Below, one piece after another: positions 28,901 through 42,700 of a DNA stretch of 64,000 bases. The DNA lies in contig OX345645.1 of assembly GCA_947044365.1 (NCBI GenBank), forward strand, positions 3,127,741 through 3,191,740. Reading direction: 5' to 3'. Position numbers and translations under genes: made by a program. The notes under the pieces were generated by a model. That model did not search any database. It was not told the DNA's origin and saw only the letters and a list, made by a program, of their open reading frames with translations. This DNA comes from Petrosia ficiformis (taxonomy: Eukaryota; Porifera; Demospongiae; Haplosclerida; Petrosiidae). Each line of letters starts with the position of its first letter. Within the stretch, counting starts at the first letter, position 1.

Positions 28901-29407
28901 TTTTTATAATCTTCAGTATCACTACTGACAAACATAAATAAAATATTGATTATTACACAGTTACATGTATGAGAAAGTGATTGAGTGCAATATGGTTTAT
29001 GTACATGTACTGTGAATATGTGTATGTACATTGTACATGTACGTTACATTTCTTTTTCTATTTCTGTGAAGTATTCACTACCTTCAATAGAAGTGATATA
29101 ACTGTTATTATCATGTTACTTGTTACATTCCTCATTTTTCTGATGTTTATTTAGTAATGCACTTGTACATAATTATTACTGTATGATTATTATACACTAT
29201 AATTATAAGCACTGCCTGCAGTATTGTGTATGTAGGGAAGTATGTATGCAGTACTCTCATGTACGACTCTACATGTACATGTATGTGCATACAATTACAA
29301 TACTTGAACATTTTTGTGAAGTGCTCACTACAATAGAAACAATACAACTGTTACTCTGTTATTAGCATTTCCTTGCCACACGTAGACGGAAGGTACCGTT
29401 AGTCTGG

Positions 29408-29479
<72 letters not shown>

Positions 29480-30254
29480 GTTTGTATCTGATTGATCTTT
29501 GTGGAAACTCGCCGACCGTAGTCCAGTTCCCACAATAGAACAGGTAGATAGTGACCTTTCTTGTCAGTGTCACGAGACCTCAGTCTGTCCAGAGAGCTTA
29601 CTGAACCCGAACTTGTCTTATATTTGAATTTCATATCAAACTCTACTAGTTCCCAGCAATAAATTCAGAACTTTGGCTTTGGGACTTTTAAGTTTAATTA
29701 TAATTGCTTTCCCTGAAAATTTATTGCTTATTCTGTTTTTGTTTAACTCATCCTGATGATATGTTTTATTATTTTAGCATGCAGGCTTACAGAGTCTATA
29801 TGCTTTTTGGTTATAGTAAAAGAATTAGCAATTAGTTAGTTAACATAAAGGAGTGTTATAAATATATAGTATTTAACAATCTTGATTTTAATATATTCAC
29901 ATATGCTTTGATACTTTGGTGTTATTGGACTCCTGACAGGGATAGTCTGGCCTTGGGAACCAGAAATGGGGGTTAAAGACTCTTTGGTGGGATCCCAACC
30001 CTCCCCTCTCTATCCGTATCTGGAGATGCTTATAGAGTCCTGTTCACCAATGCACCAGTAAATACATGTAATAATAACTTACTTACAAAACCTTGAAGTT
30101 AAATAACAGCCCAATCTTACTGGATTAAAAAAGATCCTACTCCCTTGAAAACTTTACCTACCATACTTATGCACATGTGCTCTCCTAATTAACCTTAGGT
30201 GGGCGTTTCCAATTAATAATTAAAATTATTGCAAGGCTATTACTATTACAGATG

Positions 30255-30316
<62 letters not shown>

Positions 30317-32071
30317 TATAAAAAAACCCCACAGGGGTGGAGACATGGGGCCCCCACCCCTGTGGGGGCCCCATGTATTTATGATTCAGCAAATATTGAT
30401 AGCTATTTTCTATTTATTTTTAAATAGTCTACCTGCAGTCAGAGAGTGCAAACCCCATAGACAATTTGGGCAGAGGGTGGTCACAAGTATTAGGGGATAT
30501 ATCAGAACAAAATTTTCCCAAAACTCTAACTCACACCGAGGAAGAGAATGTTGTCACGTTGGGAGTGTCAACGCTATGGCACTTCACCAACTGTAGTAGA
30601 TGGGATTACCAATTTAGGAAGACAATTATCCCTAGTTGACCTCTGTGATATTGTCGTTAGGACGTTGACTGTCCCGGCCCGATGACTGGTAGTGTGCCTG
30701 ATAATAAGTTCAATGTGTGGTTGGATGCACCAGAGGCGGCTTAGTACACTTGGGTTGATACCAACCAAAAACAAAGAGTGCTGTCTATTGCTCACAACAC
30801 CGAAGCTGACTTTTCCCCACAGAGAAGTATATTTCTCTCCCGAGGCTAGCATGAGTATTGGGCTTCTTCAGTTTAAGGCTTTGTTTCCAACAGCTTTAGG
30901 GCTGTGGGACAACCTTCAGTGCTGTCACACGGGCAGGTTTATTTGTGCTTGTAAATATTTTCAGTAGGTGGCTGAGGTGACAAACTAAAGGCATAATGTG
31001 TCTGATGTTTTTATTTCCTGTTTATATGCTAATATTTTTATACAAGTTCAGAACTCTGGGGCTGTAGGTTTGATTATAAGACATGAGAGGGTTGTTCTAT
31101 TAGTGCCTTTGCCTTAGTCATTGAGCGCTTTTAAGCTACTGTAACCAAAGGTCTTATTATGATACACTCTCTGCTCTGGTATCTGAGAACCGGCGTGGAT
31201 CTAATTGGATAGGGCTTGACTACACAGCCTTAGCTTGAGCCTTCCCTCTTTTCCTTTCGAACCGTCTACCGCCCTACGTATAAACGGGGTGTGTAAGTTT
31301 GTATCTGATTGATCTTTGTGGAAACTCGCCGACCGTAGTCCAGTTCCCACAATAGAACAGGTAGATAGTGACCTTTCTTGTCAGTGTCACGAGACCTCAG
31401 TCTGTCCAGAGAGCTTACTGAACCCGAACTTGTCTTATATTTGAATTTCATATCAAACTCTACTAGTTCCCAGCAATAAATTCAGAACTTTGGCTTTGGG
31501 ACTTTTAAGTTTAATTATAATTGCTTTCCCTGAAAATTTATTGCTTATTCTGTTTTTGTTTAACTCATCCTGATGATATGTTTTATTATTTTAGCATGCA
31601 GGCTTACAGAGTCTATATGCTTTTTGGTTATAGTAAAAGAATTAGCAATTAGTTAGTTAACATAAAGGAGTGTTATAAATATATAGTATTTAACAATCTT
31701 GATTTTAATATATTCACATATGCTTTGATACTTTGGTGTTATTGGACTCCTGACAGGGATAGTCTGGCCTTGGGAACCAGAAATGGGGGTTAAAGACTCT
31801 TTGGTGGGATCCCAACCCTCCCCTCTCTATCCGTATCTGGAGATGCTTATAGAGTCCTGTTCACCAATGCACCAGTAAATACATGTAATAATAACTTACT
31901 TACAAAACCTTGAAGTTAAATAACAGCCCAATCTTACTGGATTAAAAAAGATCCTACTCCCTTGAAAACTTTACCTACCATACTTATGCACATGTGCTCT
32001 CCTAATTAACCTTAGGTGGGCGTTTCCAATTAATAATTAAAATTATTGCAAGGCTATTACTATTACAGATG

Positions 32072-32146
<75 letters not shown>

Positions 32147-33696
32147 TGTGTGTGTGTGTCACAGTGCTAGAGCTTTGATTGAGGTACTAATACATGTAAG
32201 TGCAGAATGAGTTTGAAGTATTTTCATTGTGGGGTCCTGGCAAAGCGAATGTGAAAAACAGTTTTAATGTATCAAGTTTATGTTGTTGTTCGACCCTGAC
32301 AAGACTTCAGTTCCATGTTTTGAAGCATGGCCAAGTTGAGGCAATTAACAAAGAGTTAAGGCTGTTAGTGACAATATAATCATACTGTGCACTCTGGCAG
32401 TGCCAAATAAGAAGCTCTTTGGGGCAATGGTATACCATATAAGCTTATCAAAAAACACTGCTTCAGTTATAAAAGAACATGTCAACTGTACATGTATCAT
32501 GTGAATAAAAATTAAATACATGTACAGTTATATGAAGAAACAACCCGATTCTCAGATACAGTCAGCTATACACAATACAGTATGATAATCTATGATTACT
32601 ACAGTGGTTGAATTCACAGTTATAGTGCACACACACTCATGAATTTATAATGAGCTCAGTTTAAACTTAACATCTTTTATAAGTACAGGAATTTTAACTT
32701 TCTATATGGTAATTAATCTGATCATAATCCAGTTTTGTAATTTATGATTAGTTCTTGTGAAATTACTAAAGAAAATTCAAAATTTTTAAATTAAATGTTC
32801 TCAGATAAAACTACAATATGTATTTATCAAGTGTTGCCTCGTTATATTATTGTATGTATATCTAGTGGAATATCATATGATTTAAAAAGAATGAGAACCC
32901 TTTTCACCAGCAATCATTCTAGTATATTTGGTTTTCAAATTAATTTCATTTGTCAGTCATTTGACTATCAAATCACTTTATTATAAATCTAAATCTAAAT
33001 GTGATAAGAGTTCCAAGTTACTGCAGGAGTTAATTACTTAAGTTTAGGACCATAACAATTCAACCTGCCAAGAGGAGCATAAATATCCAAGTAATAATCC
33101 AACTCTGTATGAATTGCCACTACAGTATATTTGACCTCAACTTCCACACTGTCGACATGTACAACAATATGAATACTCTCTTTATCCTCAATTGTCACAA
33201 CTTATAGATTGTACATTTTTCTACGGTATCATGATACATATGTCAATCAAATTGTTTAGAGTTATAACATCATAATATAATTATGAACCATGTGATGTAC
33301 TTCATCGATCTACAAATACCTTAATATGATAACAACCATCACTCCCTTGTCCAGATGGGGTCACACGATATATAAGAACTTTAAACACTTCAAATTTTAT
33401 CCCAATCCTTTCTTCAACAGTAGATCTCACCTGTGGAATATTTGAGATATACACATGTACATACCTAATAATTCTAACTGACTTTATCTGCTATATCTTG
33501 AATTCACTTATCAGCTGGTAAAATAGGACCTGGTGATGCCATGACTGCTTGCATTTAGAATCTACCAATATCTGCTTCTGCTTTTATAATCTTCAGTATC
33601 ACTGCTGACAAGCATAAATAAAGTATTGATTATTACACAATTATGAGAAAATAACGTGGAAAAACCTAAATTTGTATGTATGCTATCCTATACATG

Positions 33697-33746
<50 letters not shown>

Positions 33747-36700
33747 TACATGTACATGTATATACAATTACATTGCATTTTCAGTTTGATTGAAGTTCTC
33801 CTTACCTTTAATAGAAGTGCTATAACTGTTAGTATAATATCCTTTCTGTTACGATTTCTTCATTTATTATTTTAAGTAGTAAGATCTTCTAATGTTTCTG
33901 TAATACTTTGTAATACACCCGGTATACATAATATGCATGTAAATAATACTTGTAATTATAGCTAACTATATTATCTATTATCAGAGAGTGTGATAGTACT
34001 CTCTAAGTAGGCTCTGGAAAAAAAATGGCTGCTCATACATTTCAATTACTACTAATGAGCTGAAATCTCTGCTAATATGTACAGATAAGTTTAAATACAC
34101 ACTTAACATTTGATATTGAGTGTTTTTATGACTAATAATATCTTCTAGATGGCCACAGATGTTTGTTATAGTAGAGTACCAAAACTGGCTAAATCTTCAT
34201 GATAGTAATTTTTTTCCACAAAAAAAAACAACAATTTCTACATTTCTGAAGTAGTTCTAACACAAATACAAATTTGTTTACAATTACATTCCACTGAAGT
34301 ATTGTCGTCATACTGTTCTGTTTCTTGACTTAGACCCATTTCCACCAGCAATCATTCTAGTATATTTGGTTTACAAATTAATTTTATTTGTCAGTCATTT
34401 GATTGTCACATGTTTTAAATCACATTTTAATAAATCAAAATCATCCTAAAGATGAACATCTATTATAAAACAAAAATCAAAAGAGTTCCAAATAACTGCA
34501 CTTTAGTAGTGAACAGGACCGTTCCAAATATCCAACTTTCCAAGAGGAGCATGAATATCCAACTCTGTCTGAATTGCCACTACAGTATGTGTGACCTCAA
34601 CTTCCACACTGTTGACATGTACAACAATATGAATACACCTTTTCTCCTCAATTGTCACAACCTAATAGTGAAGAATATAATTCAGTATGATACATACATG
34701 TACATTTGTCAATCAAATCGTCTAGAGTTATAGTATCATTATAATTATGAATTGGAGATTGACACTACCACATATTGTAACAGTTACTACACTGCAAGAA
34801 AACAAAACAGTTAAAATAGCTAATTTAGTGGTTAGTACAGTTACAAGGATTTAACAATTATTAGTTGGTTGTTCGGAATACATACATCTAATGTCACAGA
34901 TAATTTTAGGGTGCTGTCTACTCATATTTCATGTCAAAGATTAGTATAATTTATACTAAAGTACACATGTAATAATTGTATATCGCCATCAAAAAGGTTT
35001 GTAAACCCGCAAACACATAATTTAATTTATACCTTCCAGTACTTGGTGCACATTAGGTTATAGTAACATACATGCATGTAGCCACAACATCTTCTATGAC
35101 AATTGACAATCTAAATTGAAACTCATGCTATTCCTTGAAACTGTACTAACCAATAAAATGGTTATTTTAACGATTTATTTTTTGCAGTGTATACAATTTT
35201 TTGTAAGAGATGTACTTCTCTGAAATACCTTCATATGATAACAACCATCGTTTATTCGTCCTGATGGGGTCACACGATATATAAGAACTTTAAACACCTC
35301 AAATTTTATCCCAATTCTCTCTTCAACAGTAGCTCTCACCTGAAAAATATTTGAGATATACACATGTACATGTACATTCGTAATAATTCTAACACTTATA
35401 CTGAACTGACCTTATCTGCTATATCTTGAATTCGCTTATCAGCTGGTAAAATAGGACCTGGTAATTCCATGACTGCTTGCTTTTAGAGTTCACCGATATC
35501 TGCTTCGTTTTTATAGTCTTCAGTATCATTGCTAGTGATAGCCCTGACTATTATTGAACAATAAACACAATAATCAAACATGTACATTCATATACGTATT
35601 ATGAGTGAATCTGTTATATATTTGTTTATTGTAATATAGCCCTGATTATTATTGAACTGAACACAGAAATCATGTACATGTACATGTATATGAGTGAATC
35701 TGTTATTTGTTTATTGTAATAACCCTGATTATTATTGAACTGAACATAGTAATCATATATATACTTATCATTATCTTGTCATGTGATAGCTCCTGAACAC
35801 AATAATCATGAATATATAATTAGTCAATCTGTCTGTGTTGTCTTGTAATTTATTGTTCATGTGATTTTGTAGATAAGCTATGGATTTTCACTTCAGGGCT
35901 AATAATGATTATACTGTACATAGCTAATAGTTCTTTATCAGATGGTAAAATAGGATTGGATGCCATTACTGCTTGCTTTTAGAGTGAACCAATATCAGCT
36001 TCATTGTATTCAGTATCACTGCTAGTGATGAGGAAAACCTTACATTGCAATAATGTAAATTCATGTACATGTACTGTGAATATGTAATACTGTGCATAGG
36101 CATGCATATACAGTACATTATTCTATTTCAAAATATTTTGTGAAGTATTCACTAACTTCAATAGGAGAAACAGCGGAATTGCAGAATTGATGGCAGAAAT
36201 CCCACATTCAAAATAGTATAATACTTATACAAACCACAGAATACAATAATTTCATGCTTGAGTGTCACCAAAACATCCTGATATAATCCGAATAATACCA
36301 GTACTCCTAACATCTTATATCATATGAGATTATATAAATATAACATTATTATAACCATTTCCGCAATTCTGCTGTTTCTCCCTGATTTTCTATAATATTT
36401 AGTAATGCACGTGTACATAATTATTATAGTAATGATTATTATATATTATATTTATAAGATTAAAGACACCACTTGCAGTATCATAAATGTTTATGTATGC
36501 AAGTATATATGCAATACTATCATGTACAATTACAATGCTTGAACATTTTTTGTGAAGTGCTCACCACCTTCAATAGAAACAATACAACTGTTACTAGCAT
36601 TCCATTGCCACACGTAGACGGAAGGCACCGTTAGTCTGATTGTGTTGTGTGTGTGTCACAATGCTAAAGCTTTGATTGAGGTAGTAATACACCTGTACAT

Positions 36701-39700
36701 GTAGGTGTAGAATGAGTAAAACCAGGAACATAGTGAAACAATTATAAACCAAGGATAGGAGGTATATATACCAGATATATCACTTGCTTTGGAGTAGGTT
36801 TATAACTTAGACCCATAGGCCCATGGAGTATATCCACATAAACCTCTGAACACTAGCAGGTGGTATATCTGGCATATATACCACTACCCATAGTTTATAT
36901 AACATATACTATGATTTAATAATTGATATTTTGATCATCAAGTGGTCTCCATGGTAACGTAGTATAATATTGGTATGATTATTATTTTCAATAAATACAT
37001 GCCTTCCATGAAACAAAGCATAACAATACAAGATATATTTAGAAAAACGTATCCCTATAATTGCTTTATGATGAATAGTGTCTCTACCTTTGCCAAGCGC
37101 TACTGTCTCTACCTTTCTGTGTACTTGAAATCTAGGCCTGAAGAAGTAAGTATAACTGCAGTCTAAGTGCACAGAAATCGAGTTACTGAAGCACTCTCTC
37201 AAGGTTCTAAAAATGACTTCCTCATGTCTGAAATTCAACAACTTATTATACGTATGTACTTGTTAAAGATTCCTGCATCATCTTTATACTGTTTCTCTGG
37301 TGTATACTATAGTATTGTCAGTTTACATTATTCCTGCTGGTCTGTTGCTCGAGTGCATGTGCACATTCTTTTACATGCCACGCCCATTAACTGACCAAAC
37401 CCCCCGGAATTATGCACTTCCTTAACTACGTATGCAATGCATACTCCTACAAATGACAAACATAATTATATATATATATATATAGTTCGAACTCATGGGA
37501 AAGCAATTATAGGGATGGTCCTATGGGCCATAACAAGTAAACTACATGTACTTCATGCACATGTACTAAGCTTATTATAAATTCATGAAATATTGCTATG
37601 GAAATGTGCAAATAATATGTCTTGTGAGCATACTTAATACTAAATCAAACTCACAACTCTCAGATACAGTCACACATATATATACATACCACAGTGGTTG
37701 AATTCATAGTAGTACACACACACTCATGAATTTATAATAAGCTCTACATGTCTTTTACAAGTAAGCATTTGACAAAATTATAATTTGTCAAATGTCTGAT
37801 TTTTGCATCCATGGTCACATATAATTATGAACCATGTGATGTACTTCATCTAAAAGTACCTTAATATGAGTAATATTTGTAATTGACATGAGTATTTTGA
37901 TTGGCAAAGTAAGAAATAGAAGTCTACTCCACCTAAGTGATGTAAAAAGACTGATGAAGCTGGCTTCTTAGAGTGCATTGTCAACCGTGTCCTGCTTGAG
38001 AAGAGAATGCTGGAGAGAACATGTAGATGTTATGTCGGTTACAAGTGAAAGGTCACATTAAAGAGCATAATAAGGAATTCACTTTGTCTGCTGTGAAAGA
38101 TCTCACTTGTGAAGGTTTCTGGAGAGTAGGACCTGAACAACCCTTTTCACCAGCAATCATTCTAATATATTTGGTTTTCAAATTAATTTCATTTGTCGGT
38201 CATTTGACTATCACATGTTTTAAATCACATTTTAATAAATCAAAATCATCCTAAAGATGAACATCTATTATAAAACTAAAATCAATTTAATAAGAGTTCT
38301 CAGTTACTGCAGGAGTTAATTACCAAGCAATTTGATCATGACCAAAAACATGCAACTTTCCAAGAGGAGCATGAATATCCAACTCTGTCTGAATTGCCAC
38401 TACAGTATGTTTGACCTCAACTTCCACACTGTTGACATGTACAACAATATGAATACTCTCTTTATCCTCAATTGTCACAATCTAATAGTGGAGAATATAA
38501 TCAAATGTCTTCAGTATCACGATACATTTGTTAATCAAATTATTTTGTCAAACTCTTACATTTAAACACTTGTTACTCAACCAGTTTGTACAAGAAACTA
38601 ACTAAATTTGTTACCTAGGTGGTGCTCTTCCAGGATACCAGACTTAGTTGGGTATCTATAAAAAATGACTGAATTATGAGCATTTAAATTTAAGCATTTT
38701 ACAAAAGTATTATTTGCTAAATGTCTGATTTTTGCGTCCATGGCCACATATAATTATGGATCATGTGATACACTTCATCCACAAATACCTTAATATGATA
38801 ACAACCATCACTTCCTTGTCCAGATGGGGTAACACGATATATAAGAACTTTAAACACTTCAAATTTTATCCCAATCCTCTCTTCAACAGTAGCTCTCACC
38901 TGTGGAATATTTGAGATATACACATGTACATACCTAATAATTCTAACACTTATACTGAACTGACCTTATCTGCTATATCTTGAATTCGCTTATCAGCTGG
39001 TAAAATAGGACCTGGTGATGCCATAACTGCTTGCTTTTAGAGTTCACTGATATCTTCTTCTCCTTTTAGAATCCACCAATATCTGTTTCTGCTTTTATAG
39101 TCTTCAGTATACTGCTGAGAAGCGTAAATAAATTAGATGATTCACAAGTATGAGGAAACAATGCGGAAAAGCAAATTTGTAAGTATGCTATACTATCCAT
39201 GTACATGTATATACATGTATATAAAATTACACTGTCTATATACTTTCTACCTATAACTGTTACTATGGAATCTAGAGTATTGTAATTGGTTTAATTTTTC
39301 TGTAATACTTAGTAATACACCTGGTATGATAATATGCATGCAAATAATATGTATATAAAATATATTATATAATTATACCTCAATATTAGGATGTGTTGAC
39401 CTTATATGTACTATAGCGTATAGTTTAATGTCATAAGGGTAATAGATGATTATACTGTTAACTCAATAATGAAGTTGAAATTTAACATACACAAAAAAAT
39501 GGAAAGATAATTATATGAAAATGGTGCAGATAGGAGGATTGCTGATGATGGCTATATTACTATATGATATGTTCCAGCTACAAAATGTTCAAATTCACAC
39601 ACTCAGTATGTTATTTCCCCACGCAGTATGCTGCACAAAAGGTTATATGATTGGTTCTGTTTGTCTGTCTGTCAGTCCAACTGTCTGTAAAAAAAAATAT

Positions 39701-42700
39701 TGGAAAAGGACTTTCTATAAGTTTATACACCTTCTAAACATCGAAAAGCTCAAAATTAGTGGTAGATGAACATCTGCATAGCTTGGAGTTGCCAATGCAG
39801 TCTACCGTATACACAATTCCTTTGCTTTCTTATTATCAGTTTAGAACAGTCCACCATTTTTTGGTCAGTCATGCCCTTCATAATAATTAATTTTGAGAGA
39901 TGGAGAAACTATTCCAGAAACTGATCTTGTTCTGTCAATAACTAAGCTAATATGCAATGTTGCATGGGGTATGTATTGTAGGAACATCTAGTTGTACATG
40001 TAATGGTTGTAACCATAGCAACCTGTATGCATTTATCAGTCATGTACAATGCAAAAAATAACTATAATTTATTGGTTAGTACACAGTTGGCAAGGAATAG
40101 TGATTAAGATGGTCATGCAAGTTGATATAGATATATGCTGATGTCACAAATACTTTGTATGATTTGAAGCATTGTATTTGTATCTTCCAGTTGTTTAATA
40201 ATGGGGTACAAATTATTACTTGAAAAATTGAATCGCACAGCTGTCTAACATTAGCCCATTATACACTGGGCAACATTGTTGCTTGTAACAGTTGCATGCA
40301 ACACTTCTTCCTTTCCATTCACAAGGCAACATTATTGCTTGTAACAGTTACATGCAACACTCCTTCCTTTCCATACACTAGGCAACATTATTGCTTGTAA
40401 CAGTTACGTGCAACACTGTTGTAAATGTTACATGATAGATCAAAGGAAGAAGTGTTGCATGTAACTGTTACAAGCAACAAATGTAGGGTTAGCTTTAGGC
40501 AGCTGCAAATACCAAATAATGCTTCAATGATGGTACAAATTACTATGTAACTGTAACACCACCGTGTATGTATCCATAACAATTAACCTGTATGACTAGT
40601 TAAAAATGTATACTATTCCTTGTAACTGTCTGTACTTACCTAGTTTTTTTGTTTCTTTGTTTGTTACACATTTAGTGTCCCTACATTTACTAGTAAGAAC
40701 ATGATATATTATATAGACAGAAAGGTATCCTGTTTTGTGGTGCCCATAATAATAATTATATAGACTATAGTAATTACATGTAGGTAGAATCTATGGTATA
40801 TAATTCTTATTCTGAATTTCTAATACAACAGGTGTTGCTAGTACATACCTGAGTAATTAGTAAGTAGATGAATCTGTACTTGAAATAACAAAAAACACTT
40901 ATTTTACTCCACAGATATTTGAGTATTGATTACCAAAGGTACAAGTACAAGATTTATATAAATGTACTGAATTTATATACATGTACATGTACTAAGGTAC
41001 TCTTCATATAAGGAATTATATTTTATGTGGAAATAATGCGGAAAACATAAATTTGTGTTGTAAAAATTACTGTGTGGCATCATCATGTATGTATCCATAA
41101 CAACCTGTACTTGTATGACCACTAAAATTCCTTGAAACTGTCTGTATTTATCTAGTTAGTTTACTATATTTCAAATGTTAAGTAAATGTTATAATGTAGT
41201 AACAAATGAGGTCATGAATAATTAATAAGCTAATATTCCCCTTTTTTTATGTTGAGACACAGTAACTGTGATAAGTGAGCAAAGGTTTTTTTGTTTTGAA
41301 GCACAGGCCAAATTGGCTCAACAAGGGTTATTGTGTGTGCCATGGAGGAAACACCTTGACAAAAAAGCAAGAGTTGCTGACAATATATTTGAATGTTCTT
41401 GGCATATGTTCCTAAAAGCAAATCATGTGGCACCAAATAAGAACCTCTTTGGGTCAAATCATGTGGCACCAAATAAGAACCCCTTTGGGTCAAATCATGT
41501 GGCACCAAATAAGAACCCCTTTGGGTCAAATCATGTGGCACCAAATAAGAACCCCTTTGGGTCAAATCATGTGGCACCAAATAAGAACCCCTTTTGGGTC
41601 AAATCATGTGGCACCAAATAAGAACCCCTTTTGGGTCAAATCATGTGGCACCAAATAAGAACCCCTTTGGGTCAAATCATGTGGCACCAAATAAGAACCC
41701 CTTTAGGTCAAATCATGTGGCACCAAATAAGAACCCCTTTGGGTCAAATCATGTGGCACCAAATAAGAACCCCTTTTGGGTCAAATCATGTGGCACCAAA
41801 TAAGAACCCCTTTTGGGTCAAATCATGTGGCACCAAATAAGAACCCCTTTGGGTCAAATCAACTGCTTACATGAGTTTCAATGCAATTTAAATAATATTT
41901 CCTCAATGCTGATTTGTTTTTCTGCTAAGTAATATTTACAAGTACAAGTACTTGATATATAAAGTACATGCCATAATAAAACAATACACAGTAGAATATA
42001 ATAATTATATAGTAATTACATGTAGGTAGAATCTCTTATTCTGAATTTTATGGATACAACAGGTGTTGCTAGTACATACCTGAGTAATTAGTAAGTAGAT
42101 GAATCTGTACTTGAAATAACAAAAAACACTTGTTTTACTCCACAAATATTTGAGTATTGATTACCAAACTACAAGTACATAATTTACTAGATTATAGCTC
42201 ATTAAAATGGTGCAATCTGATTGGTCAATTAGAGGTTTCTAAATCCCATAGTAAACCTACTTTTAATTACTTAGTAAACCTTTTGCAATGTTACACAGCT
42301 GACAAAATCGAGGTGTGCATGTTGCCCTCGAGAGCAAAACACTTGTGCTATTGAACCACCTTGCTGTCTTTCTGCAACTAAAAAAGAGTATGATATGGCT
42401 TTCTTGTTATGTATTCTATCCGACAAAGTAATAACTATAATCTAAATTAGTTAGATACTGTATTCTTGGTTTCCACGCGCAATAGAGGAAACATTAATTA
42501 TTTAGGCTCCGCCCTCAGTAATTAAACTGTTTCCACAGTAGTCTAATGCATGTAGAAACCTCGAATACAGTATCTAACATATATTAATATACATGTACTA
42601 AGGTTACTTCTTTATATAAGAAATTACAGCCACAATTATGTGGAAATAATGTGGGAAAACTTAATTTTGTGGGGTACAAATTACTGTGTGGCGGCATCAT

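Larger units (their letters stand above)
29400..32157. mobile_element. candidate 2.7-kb LTR-like insertion in a GT microsatellite
   Basis: The uninterrupted version of the host sequence is seen at 36601-36690 and 46330-46410 (GACGGAAGGCACCGTTAGTC, short GT run, CACAATGCTAAAG). Here the GT run is opened by two 785-bp repeats and a 1-kb core (30316-31288). No reverse transcriptase, integrase or other protein was recognised in the core, so it would be non-autonomous or simply a duplicated segment. Confidence 0.5.

Noticed and set aside
29328..29634. His/Thr repeat frames over the GT run
   Set aside because: Simple translation of the CA/GT microsatellite.
30574..30852. 92-aa minus and 91-aa plus frames in the core of the 785-bp repeat pair
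   Set aside because: No recognisable reverse transcriptase, integrase, gag or other domain; kept only as unassigned.
36909..37241. 110-aa minus frame repeated at 46645-46962
   Set aside because: It overlaps MITE family 3 ends and is preserved only through the block duplication; no start context, splice logic or similarity.
41268..41840. Overlapping repeat-protein frames of about 70-117 aa on both strands
   Set aside because: Produced by the 36-bp minisatellite; the frame breaks wherever the 37-bp variant occurs, and the array is absent from the duplicated block.
41420..41855. Possible CRISPR array
   Set aside because: Direct repeats without spacers, in eukaryotic intron sequence.
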